A stretch of 64,000 nt of DNA. Source: Kribbella aluminosa (lineage in GTDB: Bacteria; Actinomycetota; Actinomycetes; Propionibacteriales; Kribbellaceae). Made by a program: the position numbers and the translations under genes. The notes beneath the pieces were generated by a model. It did no database searches, was not told the origin of the DNA, and worked only from the letters and a program-made list of their open reading frames with translations. The stretch spans positions 3,968,001 to 4,032,000 of the forward strand of contig NZ_JAGINT010000001.1 in assembly GCF_017876295.1 (NCBI RefSeq), in the 5' to 3' direction. This document shows, piece after piece, positions 17,482-28,217 of the stretch; within the stretch, counting starts at the first letter, position 1, and each line of letters begins with the position of its first letter.

Positions 17482-18216
17482 CTATTGGACTGGGTAGCGG
17501 TAGACGGTTTGGAGGGGTTGGCCGGGGGTGTGGAAGTGGAGGGCGAGGCCGGGGTGGGCGGTGGGGTCTACTACCGAATCGGTGTGCGGTTCGAAGGGGA
17601 GGGGGACGGTGGAGCGGATGCCGGGGGCGCCTAGGACGGGGTGGCCGGCGAAGGTGGTGGTGATGGCGTTGTGGACGTGGCCGGTGAGTACGGCGGTGAC
17701 GGGTTTGCCGGTCAGGACCTGCTCGAGGGCGTCGGGGTTTTCGAGTTTCCACTGGTCCATGACGGGGTGGTGGAGTTCGAAGGGCGGGTGGTGCATGGCT
17801 ACGAAGATCGGGCCGTCGAAGGGATCGGTGAGGGCGGTGTCGAGCCACGCGAGGGTTTCCCCGGAGAGGTAGCCGTGGTCCTGGCCTTCGACTGTGGAGT
17901 CGACGAGGACGAAGCGGGCCGCCCCGACGTCGCGGATCTGGTGGACCGGGTGGCCATGGCCCGGGGCGGTGACGAGCGCGCGGAACGCGGCGCTGACGTC
18001 GTGGTTGCCGGGGAGCACCAGCGTCGGTACGTCGAAGGTCAGTTCGCGGGCGACCTCGACGTACTCCTCCGGCAACCCGTGGTCGGCCAGGTCGCCGGTG
18101 ACCAGTACGACGTCCACCGTCGACGAGCGCACGTACGACGTGATCAGCCGGAGCCGGGAGCGCGCCTCCTCGGTGCCGTCGAGGTGCGGGTCACTGAGGT
18201 GCGCGATCACATACAT
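17482..18216 (-). CDS. calcineurin-like metallophosphoesterase (CpdA-like)
   Basis: This 244-residue protein shows the complete metallophosphoesterase motif series: SDPHLD (residues 8-13), TGDLADHG, PGNHDVS, MHHPPF and TGHVHN. These residues bind two metal ions. The arrangement matches class III cyclic nucleotide phosphodiesterases such as CpdA and Rv0805. It probably hydrolyses cyclic nucleotides or other phosphodiesters in the cytoplasm. No close partner gene is present; the upstream flank holds gene remnants on the same strand. Confidence 0.85.
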   Translation of the reverse strand: MYVIAHLSDPHLDGTEEARSRLRLITSYVRSSTVDVVLVTGDLADHGLPEEYVEVARELTFDVPTLVLPGNHDVSAAFRALVTAPGHGHPVHQIRDVGAARFVLVDSTVEGQDHGYLSGETLAWLDTALTDPFDGPIFVAMHHPPFELHHPVMDQWKLENPDALEQVLTGKPVTAVLTGHVHNAITTTFAGHPVLGAPGIRSTVPLPFEPHTDSVVDPTAHPGLALHFHTPGQPLQTVYRYPVQ

Positions 18217-18225
18217 GTCAGCACA

Positions 18226-18527
18226 TTAGCCGCAGAAGCCCGCCGGGAGTGCCCCGCACGGCACCAGCCCGCCGCGTTCCAGCACGGGCCGCGCCTGCGA
18301 CGACCGTACGTAGTCCAGGAACGCCGCCGTCAGGGACTTCGCCTCCGGTGCCACGGGTGGACACCGATCCGGGCGTCGACCTGGACGCGGTACACGAGCC
18401 GTTTGCGGCGCCAGACGTACCGGTCGAGCAGCCACACGATCGACGTGCCGGTCGGCGAGACGAGGGCGATGACGGTCCCGAGATCGATGTTTCCGAGCCC
18501 TGAGAAATCGAGCAACTCTGTCCTCAC
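18226..18527 (-). pseudogene. remnants of two unrelated genes joined by deletion
   Basis: Reading the minus strand from about 18527, IDLGTVIALVSPTG then SIVWLLDRYVWRRKR looks like a membrane-anchored N-terminus. It continues to RIGVHP near 18354 and ends in a short nonsense tail. In another frame, from about 18357 to 18226, SLTAAFLDYVRSSQARPVLERGG resembles the C-terminus of a molybdate- or phosphate-type periplasmic binding protein. The joint falls within a few bases of 18355. Neither part is likely to be functional. Identification of the second fragment rests on one short segment only. Confidence 0.5.
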
Positions 18528-18636
18528 TTCTGCGAGATCGGAACGCTGGTGGCCGGTGGTGAACGTCCGCTTACGGTGCGATGACGCGCCGGGTGGGGAC
18601 TTGGTCCGGACCGGGTGGTCTGAGAGATTTGGCGGC

Positions 18637-19995
18637 ATGGCTAAACAGGTTGACGTGATCGTCGTCGGGCTCGGTGTCGGTGGGGAGGAGACCGCCGGAC
18701 GGCTGGCGCAGGCCGGGCTGCGGGTGGTCGGGATAGAGTCGCGGCTGGTCGGCGGCGAGTGCCCGTACTACGGCTGTGTGCCGAGCAAGATGATGATCCG
18801 GGCCGCGAACCTGATCGCCGAGACCCGCCGCGTCGACGGCATCGCGGGTACGGCGACCGTGCAGCCGGACTGGGCGCCGGTCGCGAAGCGGATCCGCGAG
18901 GAGGCCACCGACAGTTGGAACGACCAGGTCGCCGTCGACCGCCTGACGGGCAAGGGCGCGACCGTGATCAAGGACGTCGCGACGATCACCGGCCCGAACA
19001 CGGTCCGCGCCGGCGGCACCGAGTACGAGGCGGCCCGCGGCATCGTGATCGCGACCGGAACGGTCCCGTCGGTCCCGCCGATCGACGGCCTGGCCGGTAC
19101 GCCGTACTGGACGAACCGCGAGGCGATCGAGGTGGAGACGCTGCCGGCGTCGCTGCTGATCCTCGGCGGCGGCGCGATCGGTATGGAACTGGCGCAGGTG
19201 TTCGCGCGCTTCGGCGTCCAGGTCACCGTGATCGAGGGCGCCCCCGAGGTGCTGGCGATGGAGGAGCCGGAGTCCGGCGTACTGGCCCGCGAGGCGCTGG
19301 AGCGCGACGGCGTGACGTTCCGCCGGGGCGCGCACGCGAAGCAGGTCGGGTACGCCGACGGCGCGTTCACCGTGACGCTCGAGGACGGCAGCACCACCAC
19401 GGGCGAGAAGTTGCTGGTGGCAACGGGTCGTCGGGTGGCGACCGCGGACCTGGGAATCGACAAGCTCGGGCTGGACCCGGCCGCGCGCCGGATCGAGGTC
19501 GACGAGCACGTCCGCGCCGGCGACCGGGTCTGGGCGGTCGGCGATGTCACCGGGGTCGGGGCGTTCACCCACAACGCCATGTACCAGGCCGACATCGCGG
19601 TCCGCGACATCCTCCAGGAGCCGGACGCGCCGACCGCGAGCTACCACGCGATGCCGCGGGTGACGTTCACCGACCCCGAGATCGGCGCGGTCGGGCTGAC
19701 CGAGAAGCAGGCCCGCGACGCCGGGCTGAACGTGCGGACCGGTTCGACCCCGATCCCGGCCTCGACCCGCGGCTGGATCCACAAGGCCGGCAACGAGGGC
19801 TTCATCAAGGTCGTCATGGACGCCGACCGCGGCGTACTGGTCGGTGCCACCAGCGCGGGCCCGACCGGCGGCGAGGTGCTGAGCGCGCTCGCGGTGGCCG
19901 TGCACGCCGCCGTCCCGGTGAACAGTCTGCGACAGATGATTTACGCGTACCCGACGTTCCACCGGGCGATCGGCGAGGCGCTCAAGGAGTTGTGA
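18637..19995 (+). CDS. NAD(P)/FAD-dependent disulfide oxidoreductase (Lpd/mercuric-reductase family)
   Basis: This 452-residue class I flavin disulfide reductase has GLGVGGEETAGRLAQAG (FAD), the redox pair in GGECPYYGCVPSK, GGGAIGMELAQVFARFG (NAD(P)), WAVGDVTGVGAFTHNA and a C-terminal YAYPTFHRAIGEAL. The ECPYYGC spacing and the C-terminal His-x4-Glu are those of the Lpd/MerA/SthA group. It lacks the N-terminal metal-binding domain of MerA and the extra C-terminal Cys pair. It differs clearly from the lpdA product at 12820-14217, so it is not a simple second E3. The substrate is unknown. The start is the ATG at 18637. Confidence 0.85.
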   Translation: MAKQVDVIVVGLGVGGEETAGRLAQAGLRVVGIESRLVGGECPYYGCVPSKMMIRAANLIAETRRVDGIAGTATVQPDWAPVAKRIREEATDSWNDQVAVDRLTGKGATVIKDVATITGPNTVRAGGTEYEAARGIVIATGTVPSVPPIDGLAGTPYWTNREAIEVETLPASLLILGGGAIGMELAQVFARFGVQVTVIEGAPEVLAMEEPESGVLAREALERDGVTFRRGAHAKQVGYADGAFTVTLEDGSTTTGEKLLVATGRRVATADLGIDKLGLDPAARRIEVDEHVRAGDRVWAVGDVTGVGAFTHNAMYQADIAVRDILQEPDAPTASYHAMPRVTFTDPEIGAVGLTEKQARDAGLNVRTGSTPIPASTRGWIHKAGNEGFIKVVMDADRGVLVGATSAGPTGGEVLSALAVAVHAAVPVNSLRQMIYAYPTFHRAIGEALKEL

Positions 19996-20004
19996 GACCG
20001 CTTG

Positions 20005-20021
20005 TTGCGATCCGGTCGCAA
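20005..20021. promoter_or_regulatory. Nur-box-like palindrome upstream of cbiM
   Basis: TTGCGA-N5-TCGCAA is a perfect 6-5-6 dyad in the 45-bp gap before cbiM. It closely follows the Streptomyces Nur-box pattern (TTGCAA-N5-TTGCAA style, from established knowledge). The likely role is nickel-dependent repression of the importer by a Fur-family Nur regulator encoded elsewhere (inference). Confidence 0.6.
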
Positions 20022-20040
20022 ATAGATCGACAATGTCCGC

Positions 20041-21060
20041 GTGCATGTTCCTGACGGTTTCTTCGATGCCCCCACGTCCGTCGCCACCGGCCTGATCGCG
20101 GCCGGTGCGGTCGGCGTCAGCCTGCAACGGGCCAGCCGCGAGCTCCGCGAGACGGGTCCGGCGCTGGCTGGGCTGACCGCGGCGTTCGTGTTCGCGGTGC
20201 AGATGGTGAACTTCCCGGTCGGCGCCGGCACCAGCGGCCACCTGCTCGGCGGCGCGCTGGCCGCGGCGCTGGTCGGGCCGTGGACCGCCGTACTGGTGAT
20301 GTCCACCGTCCTGCTGGTGCAAGGCCTGCTGTTCGCCGATGGCGGGCTGACCGCGCTGGGGACGAACATCACGCTGATGGGCCTGATCACGGTCCTCGTC
20401 GGGTACTTCGTGACCCGTGCGCTGCTGAAGGTCCTGCCGCGGCGCGTCGGCAGCGTCGTACCGGCGACCACGGTCGGCGCGCTGGTGTCGGTCCCGGTCG
20501 CGGCGCTGGCGTTCACCGGGCTGTACTCGATCGGTGGCGCGGTGGACATCCCGCTCGGCAAGCTCGCGACGGCGATGGTCGGCTGGCACATCCTGGTCGG
20601 CATCGGCGAGGCGGTCATCACCGCCGCCGTCCTGAGCGCGGTCGTCGCGACCCGTCCGGATCTCGTGTACGCCGCCCGGCACCTGCAGCAGGACCTCGTC
20701 CTGGTCGATGCCGACGGCAACAGCTCGACGGTGTCGCCGGACCGCCCGGTCGTTGCGAAGCCGGCCGGGCGATCGCTGGGCGTCGGCATCGCGGTCACGC
20801 TGCTGGTCGCCGGTGGGTTGAGCCTGTTCGCGAGCGCGCATCCGGACGGGCTGGAGTTCGTCGGCGCGAAGCTCGGGTTCGAGAGCGCCGCGAAGACCTC
20901 GGCGGTGGCGAGCAGCCCGCTGGCCGACTACGGCGTCCACGGGATCGGCAACGCGCAGGTGTCCGGCGCGCTGGCCGGGATCATCGGCGTACTGGTCACG
21001 ATCGTGGTGGGTCTCGCGATCGCGAAGCTCGCCTCGCTCCGGGCCGGCAAAGCGTCGTGA
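20041..21060 (+). CDS. cbiM: ECF-type nickel/cobalt transporter substrate-specific subunit CbiM (with CbiN-like C-terminus)
   Basis: This 339-residue membrane protein begins with the diagnostic MHVPDGF. In the family the N-terminal Met-His segment reaches into the membrane and coordinates the metal, so the GTG start at 20041 is well determined. The core of about seven hydrophobic helices includes VNFPVGAGTSGHLLGGAL. After residue ~240, GLSLFASAHPDGLEFVGAKLGFE matches CbiN/PDGLE domains, so CbiN is fused to CbiM. It forms a group I ECF importer with CbiQ and CbiO. The Nur-like box argues for nickel rather than cobalt. Confidence 0.92.
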   Translation: MHVPDGFFDAPTSVATGLIAAGAVGVSLQRASRELRETGPALAGLTAAFVFAVQMVNFPVGAGTSGHLLGGALAAALVGPWTAVLVMSTVLLVQGLLFADGGLTALGTNITLMGLITVLVGYFVTRALLKVLPRRVGSVVPATTVGALVSVPVAALAFTGLYSIGGAVDIPLGKLATAMVGWHILVGIGEAVITAAVLSAVVATRPDLVYAARHLQQDLVLVDADGNSSTVSPDRPVVAKPAGRSLGVGIAVTLLVAGGLSLFASAHPDGLEFVGAKLGFESAAKTSAVASSPLADYGVHGIGNAQVSGALAGIIGVLVTIVVGLAIAKLASLRAGKAS

Positions 21061-21815
21061 GCGGGGACGGCCTGCTGGTCGCGGTGGACAGCCCGGTGCA
21101 CCGCATCCCGGCGCAGGTGAAACTCGTCGCGCTGTTCGTCTTCGTGCTCGCCGTCGTCTCCACCCCGGCCGCGATCTTCTGGGCCTTCGGGGTGTACGCC
21201 GGGCTGCTGGCCGGCGCACTGGTGACGGCGAAACTGCCCGCCGCCGTGGTGTTACGGCGGCTCGCGGTGGAGACGCCGTTCATCGTGTTCGCGCTGCTCC
21301 TCCCGTTCGTTGCCACCGGCCCGCGGATCGACGTGCTCGGACTGCAGCTGTCCGCGTCGGGTGTGTTCGGGGCGTGGAACGTGCTGGCGAAGGGCACACT
21401 CGGCGTGATCGCAGCGATCCTCTTGTCGGCAACGACCGCGCCGCGTGACCTGCTCGCCGGGCTCGAACGGCTGCGACTGCCGGCCACGCTGGTGGCGATC
21501 CTGACCTTCATGGTCCGGTACCTGAGCGTCGTGTCGGACGACCTGCACCGGATGCGGGTCGCCCGTGAGTCCCGTGGGTACGCGGGCGGCCGGGCCGGGC
21601 ATCTGAAGGCGGTGGCCGGGGGAGTGGGGGCACTGTTCGTCCGCAGCTTCGAGCGCGGCGAACGCGTGCACCTGGCGATGCGGTCCCGCGGGTACAGCGG
21701 CCGGATGCCGCTGCTCAGCGCGCAGGGCGCGTCGAGCGCCCAGTGGGTCGAGGGGCTGGCGATCTCCTTGCTCGCCGTCGCGATCGCCGTCGCCGCCAGG
21801 GTGGTGACCTTGTGA
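21057..21815 (+). CDS. cbiQ: ECF transporter transmembrane subunit CbiQ (T component)
   Basis: This 252-residue integral membrane protein has about five hydrophobic segments and the two Ala-Arg-Gly-type coupling motifs of T components, RESRGYAGG and AMRSRGYSGR. These contact the ATPase. The start is a GTG overlapping the cbiM stop by 4 nt, and the stop overlaps cbiO in the same way, so the three genes are tightly coupled. Confidence 0.92.
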   Translation: MSGDGLLVAVDSPVHRIPAQVKLVALFVFVLAVVSTPAAIFWAFGVYAGLLAGALVTAKLPAAVVLRRLAVETPFIVFALLLPFVATGPRIDVLGLQLSASGVFGAWNVLAKGTLGVIAAILLSATTAPRDLLAGLERLRLPATLVAILTFMVRYLSVVSDDLHRMRVARESRGYAGGRAGHLKAVAGGVGALFVRSFERGERVHLAMRSRGYSGRMPLLSAQGASSAQWVEGLAISLLAVAIAVAARVVTL

Positions 21816-22585
21816 GCGGTCCCGCGATTCAGGTCGAGCGTCTGGTGTTCGCGTACCCAGACGGGCGGCAGGCGCTGTACGGCGTGGACTTCACCGTGCA
21901 GCACGGCGAACGGGTCGCGCTGCTCGGGCCGAACGGCGCCGGCAAGACCACCCTGGTACTGCATCTGAACGGCATCCTCGGCTCGGTCGCGGGCGGCACC
22001 GGCAGCGGCCGGATCCAGATCGGCGGCACCGCCGTGCACCGCGAACACCTGACCGCGATCCGCCGCAAGGTCGGCCTGGTCTTCCAGGACCCCGACGACC
22101 AGCTCTTCATGCCGACCGTCCGAGACGACGTCGCATTCGGCCCGGCGAACCTCGGCCTCCGCGGCGCGGAACTGGACGACCGGGTCCACGAGGCCCTGGT
22201 CCAGGTGGGTATGCAGGACCACGCCGGCCTCGCACCCCACCACCTCTCGTTCGGCCAACGCCGCCGAGTCGCGGTCGCAACGGTCCTGGCGATGCGCCCC
22301 GAGGTACTGGTCCTGGACGAGCCGTCCAGCAACCTCGACCCGGCCGCCCGCCGCGAACTGGCCGACATCCTCGCCGGCCTCGACGTCACGCTCCTGATGA
22401 TCACCCACGACCTCCCGTACGCCCTCCAGCTCTGCGAACGCAGCCTGCTGATGAACGACGGCCGGATCGTTGCGGACGGCAAGACCCGCGACCTGCTCGG
22501 CGATCCGGAGCTGATGGCTGCGAACCGTCTCGAGTTGCCGTACGGCTTCGACCCGCTGTCCGTCGCCGGACCGGAGCGTCCCTGA
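21812..22585 (+). CDS. cbiO: ECF transporter ATPase CbiO
   Basis: This 257-residue ABC ATPase powers the CbiMQ importer. Visible are Walker A GPNGAGKTT, the Q loop in VFQDPDDQLFMPTVRDDVAFGP (an ECF-ATPase feature), a slightly variant signature LSFGQRRRVAVA, Walker B VLVLDEPSSNLDP and the H loop MITHDLP. The GTG start overlaps the cbiQ stop by 4 nt. It is the last gene of the operon. Confidence 0.93.
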   Translation: MSGPAIQVERLVFAYPDGRQALYGVDFTVQHGERVALLGPNGAGKTTLVLHLNGILGSVAGGTGSGRIQIGGTAVHREHLTAIRRKVGLVFQDPDDQLFMPTVRDDVAFGPANLGLRGAELDDRVHEALVQVGMQDHAGLAPHHLSFGQRRRVAVATVLAMRPEVLVLDEPSSNLDPAARRELADILAGLDVTLLMITHDLPYALQLCERSLLMNDGRIVADGKTRDLLGDPELMAANRLELPYGFDPLSVAGPERP

Positions 22586-22604
22586 CGATCCGTCGGAGGC
22601 TAGT

Positions 22605-22619
22605 CGGTGACCGTCACCG
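22605..22619. promoter_or_regulatory. 15-bp dyad between cbiO and the esterase gene
   Basis: CGGTGAC-C-GTCACCG is a perfect 7-1-7 dyad, 20 nt after the cbiO stop and 110 nt before the esterase start. The one-base centre makes a hairpin poor, so a protein-binding site is more likely than a terminator. No regulator can be assigned. Confidence 0.35.
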
Positions 22620-22729
22620 GGAATGCACGGTGAATTTCTTACCAAGCCCTTGTGTGTTACTCGCCGGTCAGCGAAGGTGACGTGGAGTACTTCATTCGCC
22701 ACTCCTCGCTCACAAAGGTGGTCCGCCCC

Positions 22730-23515
22730 ATGAAGTCCATCGCCAGTCTGCTGTCCGCTGCGGCCCTCGGCGCGGCGTCCCTGCTGATCCCCGGAGTCGC
22801 GCACGCCGCGGCTCCGAACTACGTCGCCCTGGGTGACTCGTACGCCTCCGGCGTCGGCACCCGGACCTACATCTCCTCCAGCGGCTCGTGCCAGCGCTCG
22901 ACCAAGGCGTACGCCTACATCGACGCCGGCCGGCTCGGCGCGAACCTGACGTTCATGGCCTGCTCCGGCGCCAAGGTCGCGGACGTCACCGCGAACCAGC
23001 TCCCGTCGGTGACCAGCGCCGCGAACATCGTGTCGGTGCAGGTCGGCGGCAACGACGCCGGGTTCTCCTCGGTCATCACCGAGTGCGCGAAGCCGTCCTG
23101 GCTCGGCGACTGCTCCGGCGCGGTCGCGAACGCGCAGGCGATCATCAACAACACGCTGCCCGGCCGGCTGAACGGCCTGTACGCGTCGATCAAGAGCCGG
23201 GCATCCTCGGCCAAGGTCGTCGTGGTCGGGTATCCGCGGCTGTTCAACGGCACCGACTGCAACGCCGGTACGTTCTTCAGCCCGGACGAGATGACCAAGC
23301 TGAACGCGACCGCCGACCTGCTGAACTCGAAGGTCTCCGCGGCCGCGAGCGCCGCCGGGTTCGCGTTCGTGAACCCGACCTCGAAGTTCATCGGCCACTC
23401 GGTGTGCGGCAGCCCGGAGTGGATCAACGGCCTGTCGAACCCGGTCAGCGAGTCGTACCACCCGAACGTGACCGGCCAGGCGGCGTACGCCGATCTGGTC
23501 CAGCCCGCGCTCTGA
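22730..23515 (+). CDS. secreted SGNH/GDSL esterase-lipase
   Basis: This 261-residue protein has a Sec signal peptide (about residues 1-26, ending AHA). The mature part has block I ALGDSYASGVG with the catalytic Ser, the block II glycine region MACSGAKV, block III VGGNDAGF, and block V SYHPN with the catalytic His. This order matches Streptomyces SGNH lipases. Cysteines spaced as in those enzymes suggest three disulfides. It hydrolyses ester bonds outside the cell; the substrate is unknown. The ATG at 22730 follows AAAGGTGG and gives a normal signal peptide, whereas upstream starts do not. Confidence 0.9.
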   Translation: MKSIASLLSAAALGAASLLIPGVAHAAAPNYVALGDSYASGVGTRTYISSSGSCQRSTKAYAYIDAGRLGANLTFMACSGAKVADVTANQLPSVTSAANIVSVQVGGNDAGFSSVITECAKPSWLGDCSGAVANAQAIINNTLPGRLNGLYASIKSRASSAKVVVVGYPRLFNGTDCNAGTFFSPDEMTKLNATADLLNSKVSAAASAAGFAFVNPTSKFIGHSVCGSPEWINGLSNPVSESYHPNVTGQAAYADLVQPAL

Positions 23516-24522
23516 CCCGGTTCGGGGATGCGGAACCGGCGAGTTCGTGGTGTCATGCAGAGGTGACGCGGAGGTCCGTCGACTGGTTGCTGGCGGCCAG
23601 GATGCAGGCCAACTGCCTCGCGCGTCCGGTGAACGAGGCCGGCCCCGGAGGGGTGGCCGACGTCGTACGCCGGATGGGGGGACTACAGGCCCAGACCTGG
23701 CGCGGTGCGGCGTACGCCGTGCGCGCCCGGTCCACCGCCACCACGCACGCTGACGTGACGTACGCGCAGGTCACGGACCGCTCCGTCGTCCGCGGCTGGT
23801 TCATGCGCGGCACCCTGCAACTTGTCGCGGTCGAGGACGCCGGCCCGTTGCTCGGGCTGCTCGGCGCGAAACTGATCAAGGACACCGAACGCCGGTACGG
23901 CGAGCTGGGCCTGCCCGAGCGGACCCGCGCCGCCGCGGCCGACGTACTCGAGGAACACCTGCTCGCCCACGGGCCATGCGACCGCGCGGAGCTGGCCGTC
24001 GTACTGGTCCGCGCCGGGCTGATCCCTCAGCCGAAGGGGCAGGCCGTGTACGCGCTCATCCGGTACGCCGGAATCCTCGGACGCGTGTGCTACGGACCTG
24101 GCGACACCTGGGTCGCGGTGACCGATTGGCTGGGCAAACCCCTCATCCTGGAAGGCGACCTCGAAGCCGTCGCCCACCGCTACCTGACCGCCTACGGCCC
24201 GGCCACCGCCCGCGACTTCGCCACCTGGGCCGGGCTACCCGTACCGCAGGCCCGCCGCGCGATCACGTCCGTGGCGACCACCTCCTTCGAGGTCGAGGCC
24301 ACCGAGCTGTACGCCGTCGAGGACCTGCCCGGCTGCCAGGACGTCCGGATGCTCGGCGAGTTCGACGCGTACCTGCTCGGGTACCAGAACCGCTTCCAGG
24401 AGCTGCCCAAGTCGATCTTTCCCGGCGGCGGCATGCTCAGCCCGGCGGTGATCAGAGCCGGCCGAGCGATCGGTGCCTGGCGGCACGCGGACCTCTCGAC
24501 CGACCTGTTCGAACCCGCGGAC

Positions 24523-26808
<2,286 letters not shown>

Positions 26809-26809
26809 C

Positions 26810-26850
26810 CTTCAATGGTGTCATTGAAGCGGTCGTAGGAACTTTGTTCC
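26810..26850. promoter_or_regulatory. two palindromes in front of the UvrA-like gene
   Basis: CTTCAATG-N4-CATTGAAG (26810-26829) is a perfect 8-4-8 dyad ending one base before the start codon. GGAAC-TTT-GTTCC (26838-26850) lies just beyond it. The first would block translation or transcription start if bound. Neither resembles the GTTTAG/CTAAAC sites of the adjacent MarR gene, so another regulator may act here. Confidence 0.55.
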
Positions 26851-26890
26851 GATCTCCACGCTGGGAGAGCCTGGCTAACCCTCAACGCTG

Positions 26891-27436
26891 TCAGGAAGGT
26901 TGACGGGCCACCCGGGCGACCTCGTCGAGCAGTTCCTGCAGCTGCGAGGCCAGTTGGGCTCGTCCGCCGGGGGAGAGCGACGCGACCAGTTCGGACTCGC
27001 GGGTCAGCACCTGGTCGACGGTCCGCTCGATCAGGTCGTGGCCTGCCTGGGTGAGCGCGACGAGCACCGCGCGGCTCCCGTCGTCCGCGGACCGCCGCGT
27101 GACCAGCCCGCTGTCCTCGGCGCGGGCGACCCGCTGCGAGATCGCGCCCGCGGTGACGAGCGTCCGGCGGGTGAGTTCCCGCGTACTCAGCTCGTACGGC
27201 GTCCCTGCCCGTCGCAGCACGCTGAGCAGGTCGAGAGTGGCCGGATCGACTCCGGCGTCCGCGAGCACCCGGCGCCGGTCGTCGGCGAACAGCTTCGCCA
27301 GCCGCCACAGGGGAGTGACGATCTCGATCGAGTCGGTCGGCGTCCCGGGCCGCTCCCGCTGCCAGGCCTGGGCGATCTCGGCGACCGGGTACAGGCTCGG
27401 CGCGTCGAGCGGATAGTCGTCGGTCACAGCCACCAT
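26891..27436 (-). CDS. MarR family transcriptional regulator
   Basis: This 181-residue regulator has a winged helix-turn-helix (about residues 70-140): LSTRELTRRTLVTAGAISQRVARAEDSGLVTRR, with the wing SADDGSRAVLVALT. MarR proteins act as dimers on palindromes and respond to phenolic or antibiotic ligands. I chose the ATG at 27436, so that the two adjacent palindromes lie outside the gene; an ATG at 27457 would fall inside the operators. It is divergent from an SDR gene and upstream of the UvrA-like gene. Confidence 0.85.
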   Translation of the reverse strand: MVAVTDDYPLDAPSLYPVAEIAQAWQRERPGTPTDSIEIVTPLWRLAKLFADDRRRVLADAGVDPATLDLLSVLRRAGTPYELSTRELTRRTLVTAGAISQRVARAEDSGLVTRRSADDGSRAVLVALTQAGHDLIERTVDQVLTRESELVASLSPGGRAQLASQLQELLDEVARVARQPS

Positions 27437-27441
27437 GATAG

Positions 27442-27469
27442 GTTTAGACCTAAACATTTAGAGCTAAAC
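27442..27469. promoter_or_regulatory. pair of adjacent MarR-type operators
   Basis: GTTTAG-AC-CTAAAC (27442-27455) and ATTTAG-AG-CTAAAC (27456-27469) are back-to-back 14-bp dyads in the 45-bp gap between marR and the SDR gene. The AT-rich sites stand out in GC-rich DNA. They probably mediate repression of both genes by the MarR protein. Confidence 0.7.
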
Positions 27470-27481
27470 GTGAGGACCGAG

Positions 27482-28189
27482 ATGCGAACGATCGTGGTGA
27501 CCGGGGGAGCGACCGGGATCGGGCGGGCGACCGCGGAGCGGTTCCGGGCGGACGGGGACGACGTGGTGATCACCGGTCGGCGGGCCGACGTACTCGACAA
27601 GACGGCGGGCGAGCTCGGAGCCAGGGGAGTGGTGTGCGACGCGACCGACCCGGCGCAGGTCGAGCGGCTGCTGGGCGAGCTGCCCGATCGGGTCGACGTG
27701 CTGGTCAACAACGCGGGCGGAAACACCGACTTCGGCCGGCCGGACGGTGGTCTCGCGCAGCTGAAGGCGAACTGGCTCGCCAACCTGGAGGCGAATCTGA
27801 TCAGCGCGGTCCTCACGACCACCGCGCTCGGGCCTCGGCTGACCGCCGCCGTCGTGCATCTGGGCTCGATCGCGGGCGGTCGCGGCCCCGGCTCGTACGG
27901 CGCCTCGAAGGCCGCGCTCGCGCTCTGGAACGCCGACGTCGCGGCCGAGCTCGGCCCGCAGGGCGTCACCTCGAACGTGGTCGCACCCGGATTCACCGCC
28001 GACACCGAGTTCTTCCAGGGCCGGTTGACCGGCGAGCGCCGCCAGACGTTGCTGCAGGCAACGTTGACCAAGCGCGAGGGCCAGGTCGGCGACATCGCCG
28101 CCACCATCCACTTCCTCGCCTCACCGTCCGCCCGCCACCTCACCGGTCAGGTGCTGCACGTGAACGGCGGTGCGCTGGTCACCCGATGA
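27482..28189 (+). CDS. SDR family oxidoreductase
   Basis: This 235-residue short-chain dehydrogenase has the cofactor motif TGGATGIGRA (residues 7-16), VNNAGG (NAG motif), the catalytic YxxxK in GSYGASKAALA, and VAPGFTADT after it. R33-R34 following strand 2 (ITGRRADVL) suggests NADP(H) preference. It reduces or oxidises an unknown alcohol or ketone. It is directly downstream of the MarR operators, so induction by the MarR ligand is likely. Confidence 0.88.
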   Translation: MRTIVVTGGATGIGRATAERFRADGDDVVITGRRADVLDKTAGELGARGVVCDATDPAQVERLLGELPDRVDVLVNNAGGNTDFGRPDGGLAQLKANWLANLEANLISAVLTTTALGPRLTAAVVHLGSIAGGRGPGSYGASKAALALWNADVAAELGPQGVTSNVVAPGFTADTEFFQGRLTGERRQTLLQATLTKREGQVGDIAATIHFLASPSARHLTGQVLHVNGGALVTR

Positions 28190-28217
28190 CGGCTGACAAC
28201 GTGCGCCAGGTGTGACA

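Noticed and set aside
18637..19995. Second lpdA or a mercuric reductase
   Set aside because: It lacks the MerA metal-binding domain and C-terminal Cys pair, no mer genes are nearby, and it differs from the lpdA product in active-site context (ECPYYGC).
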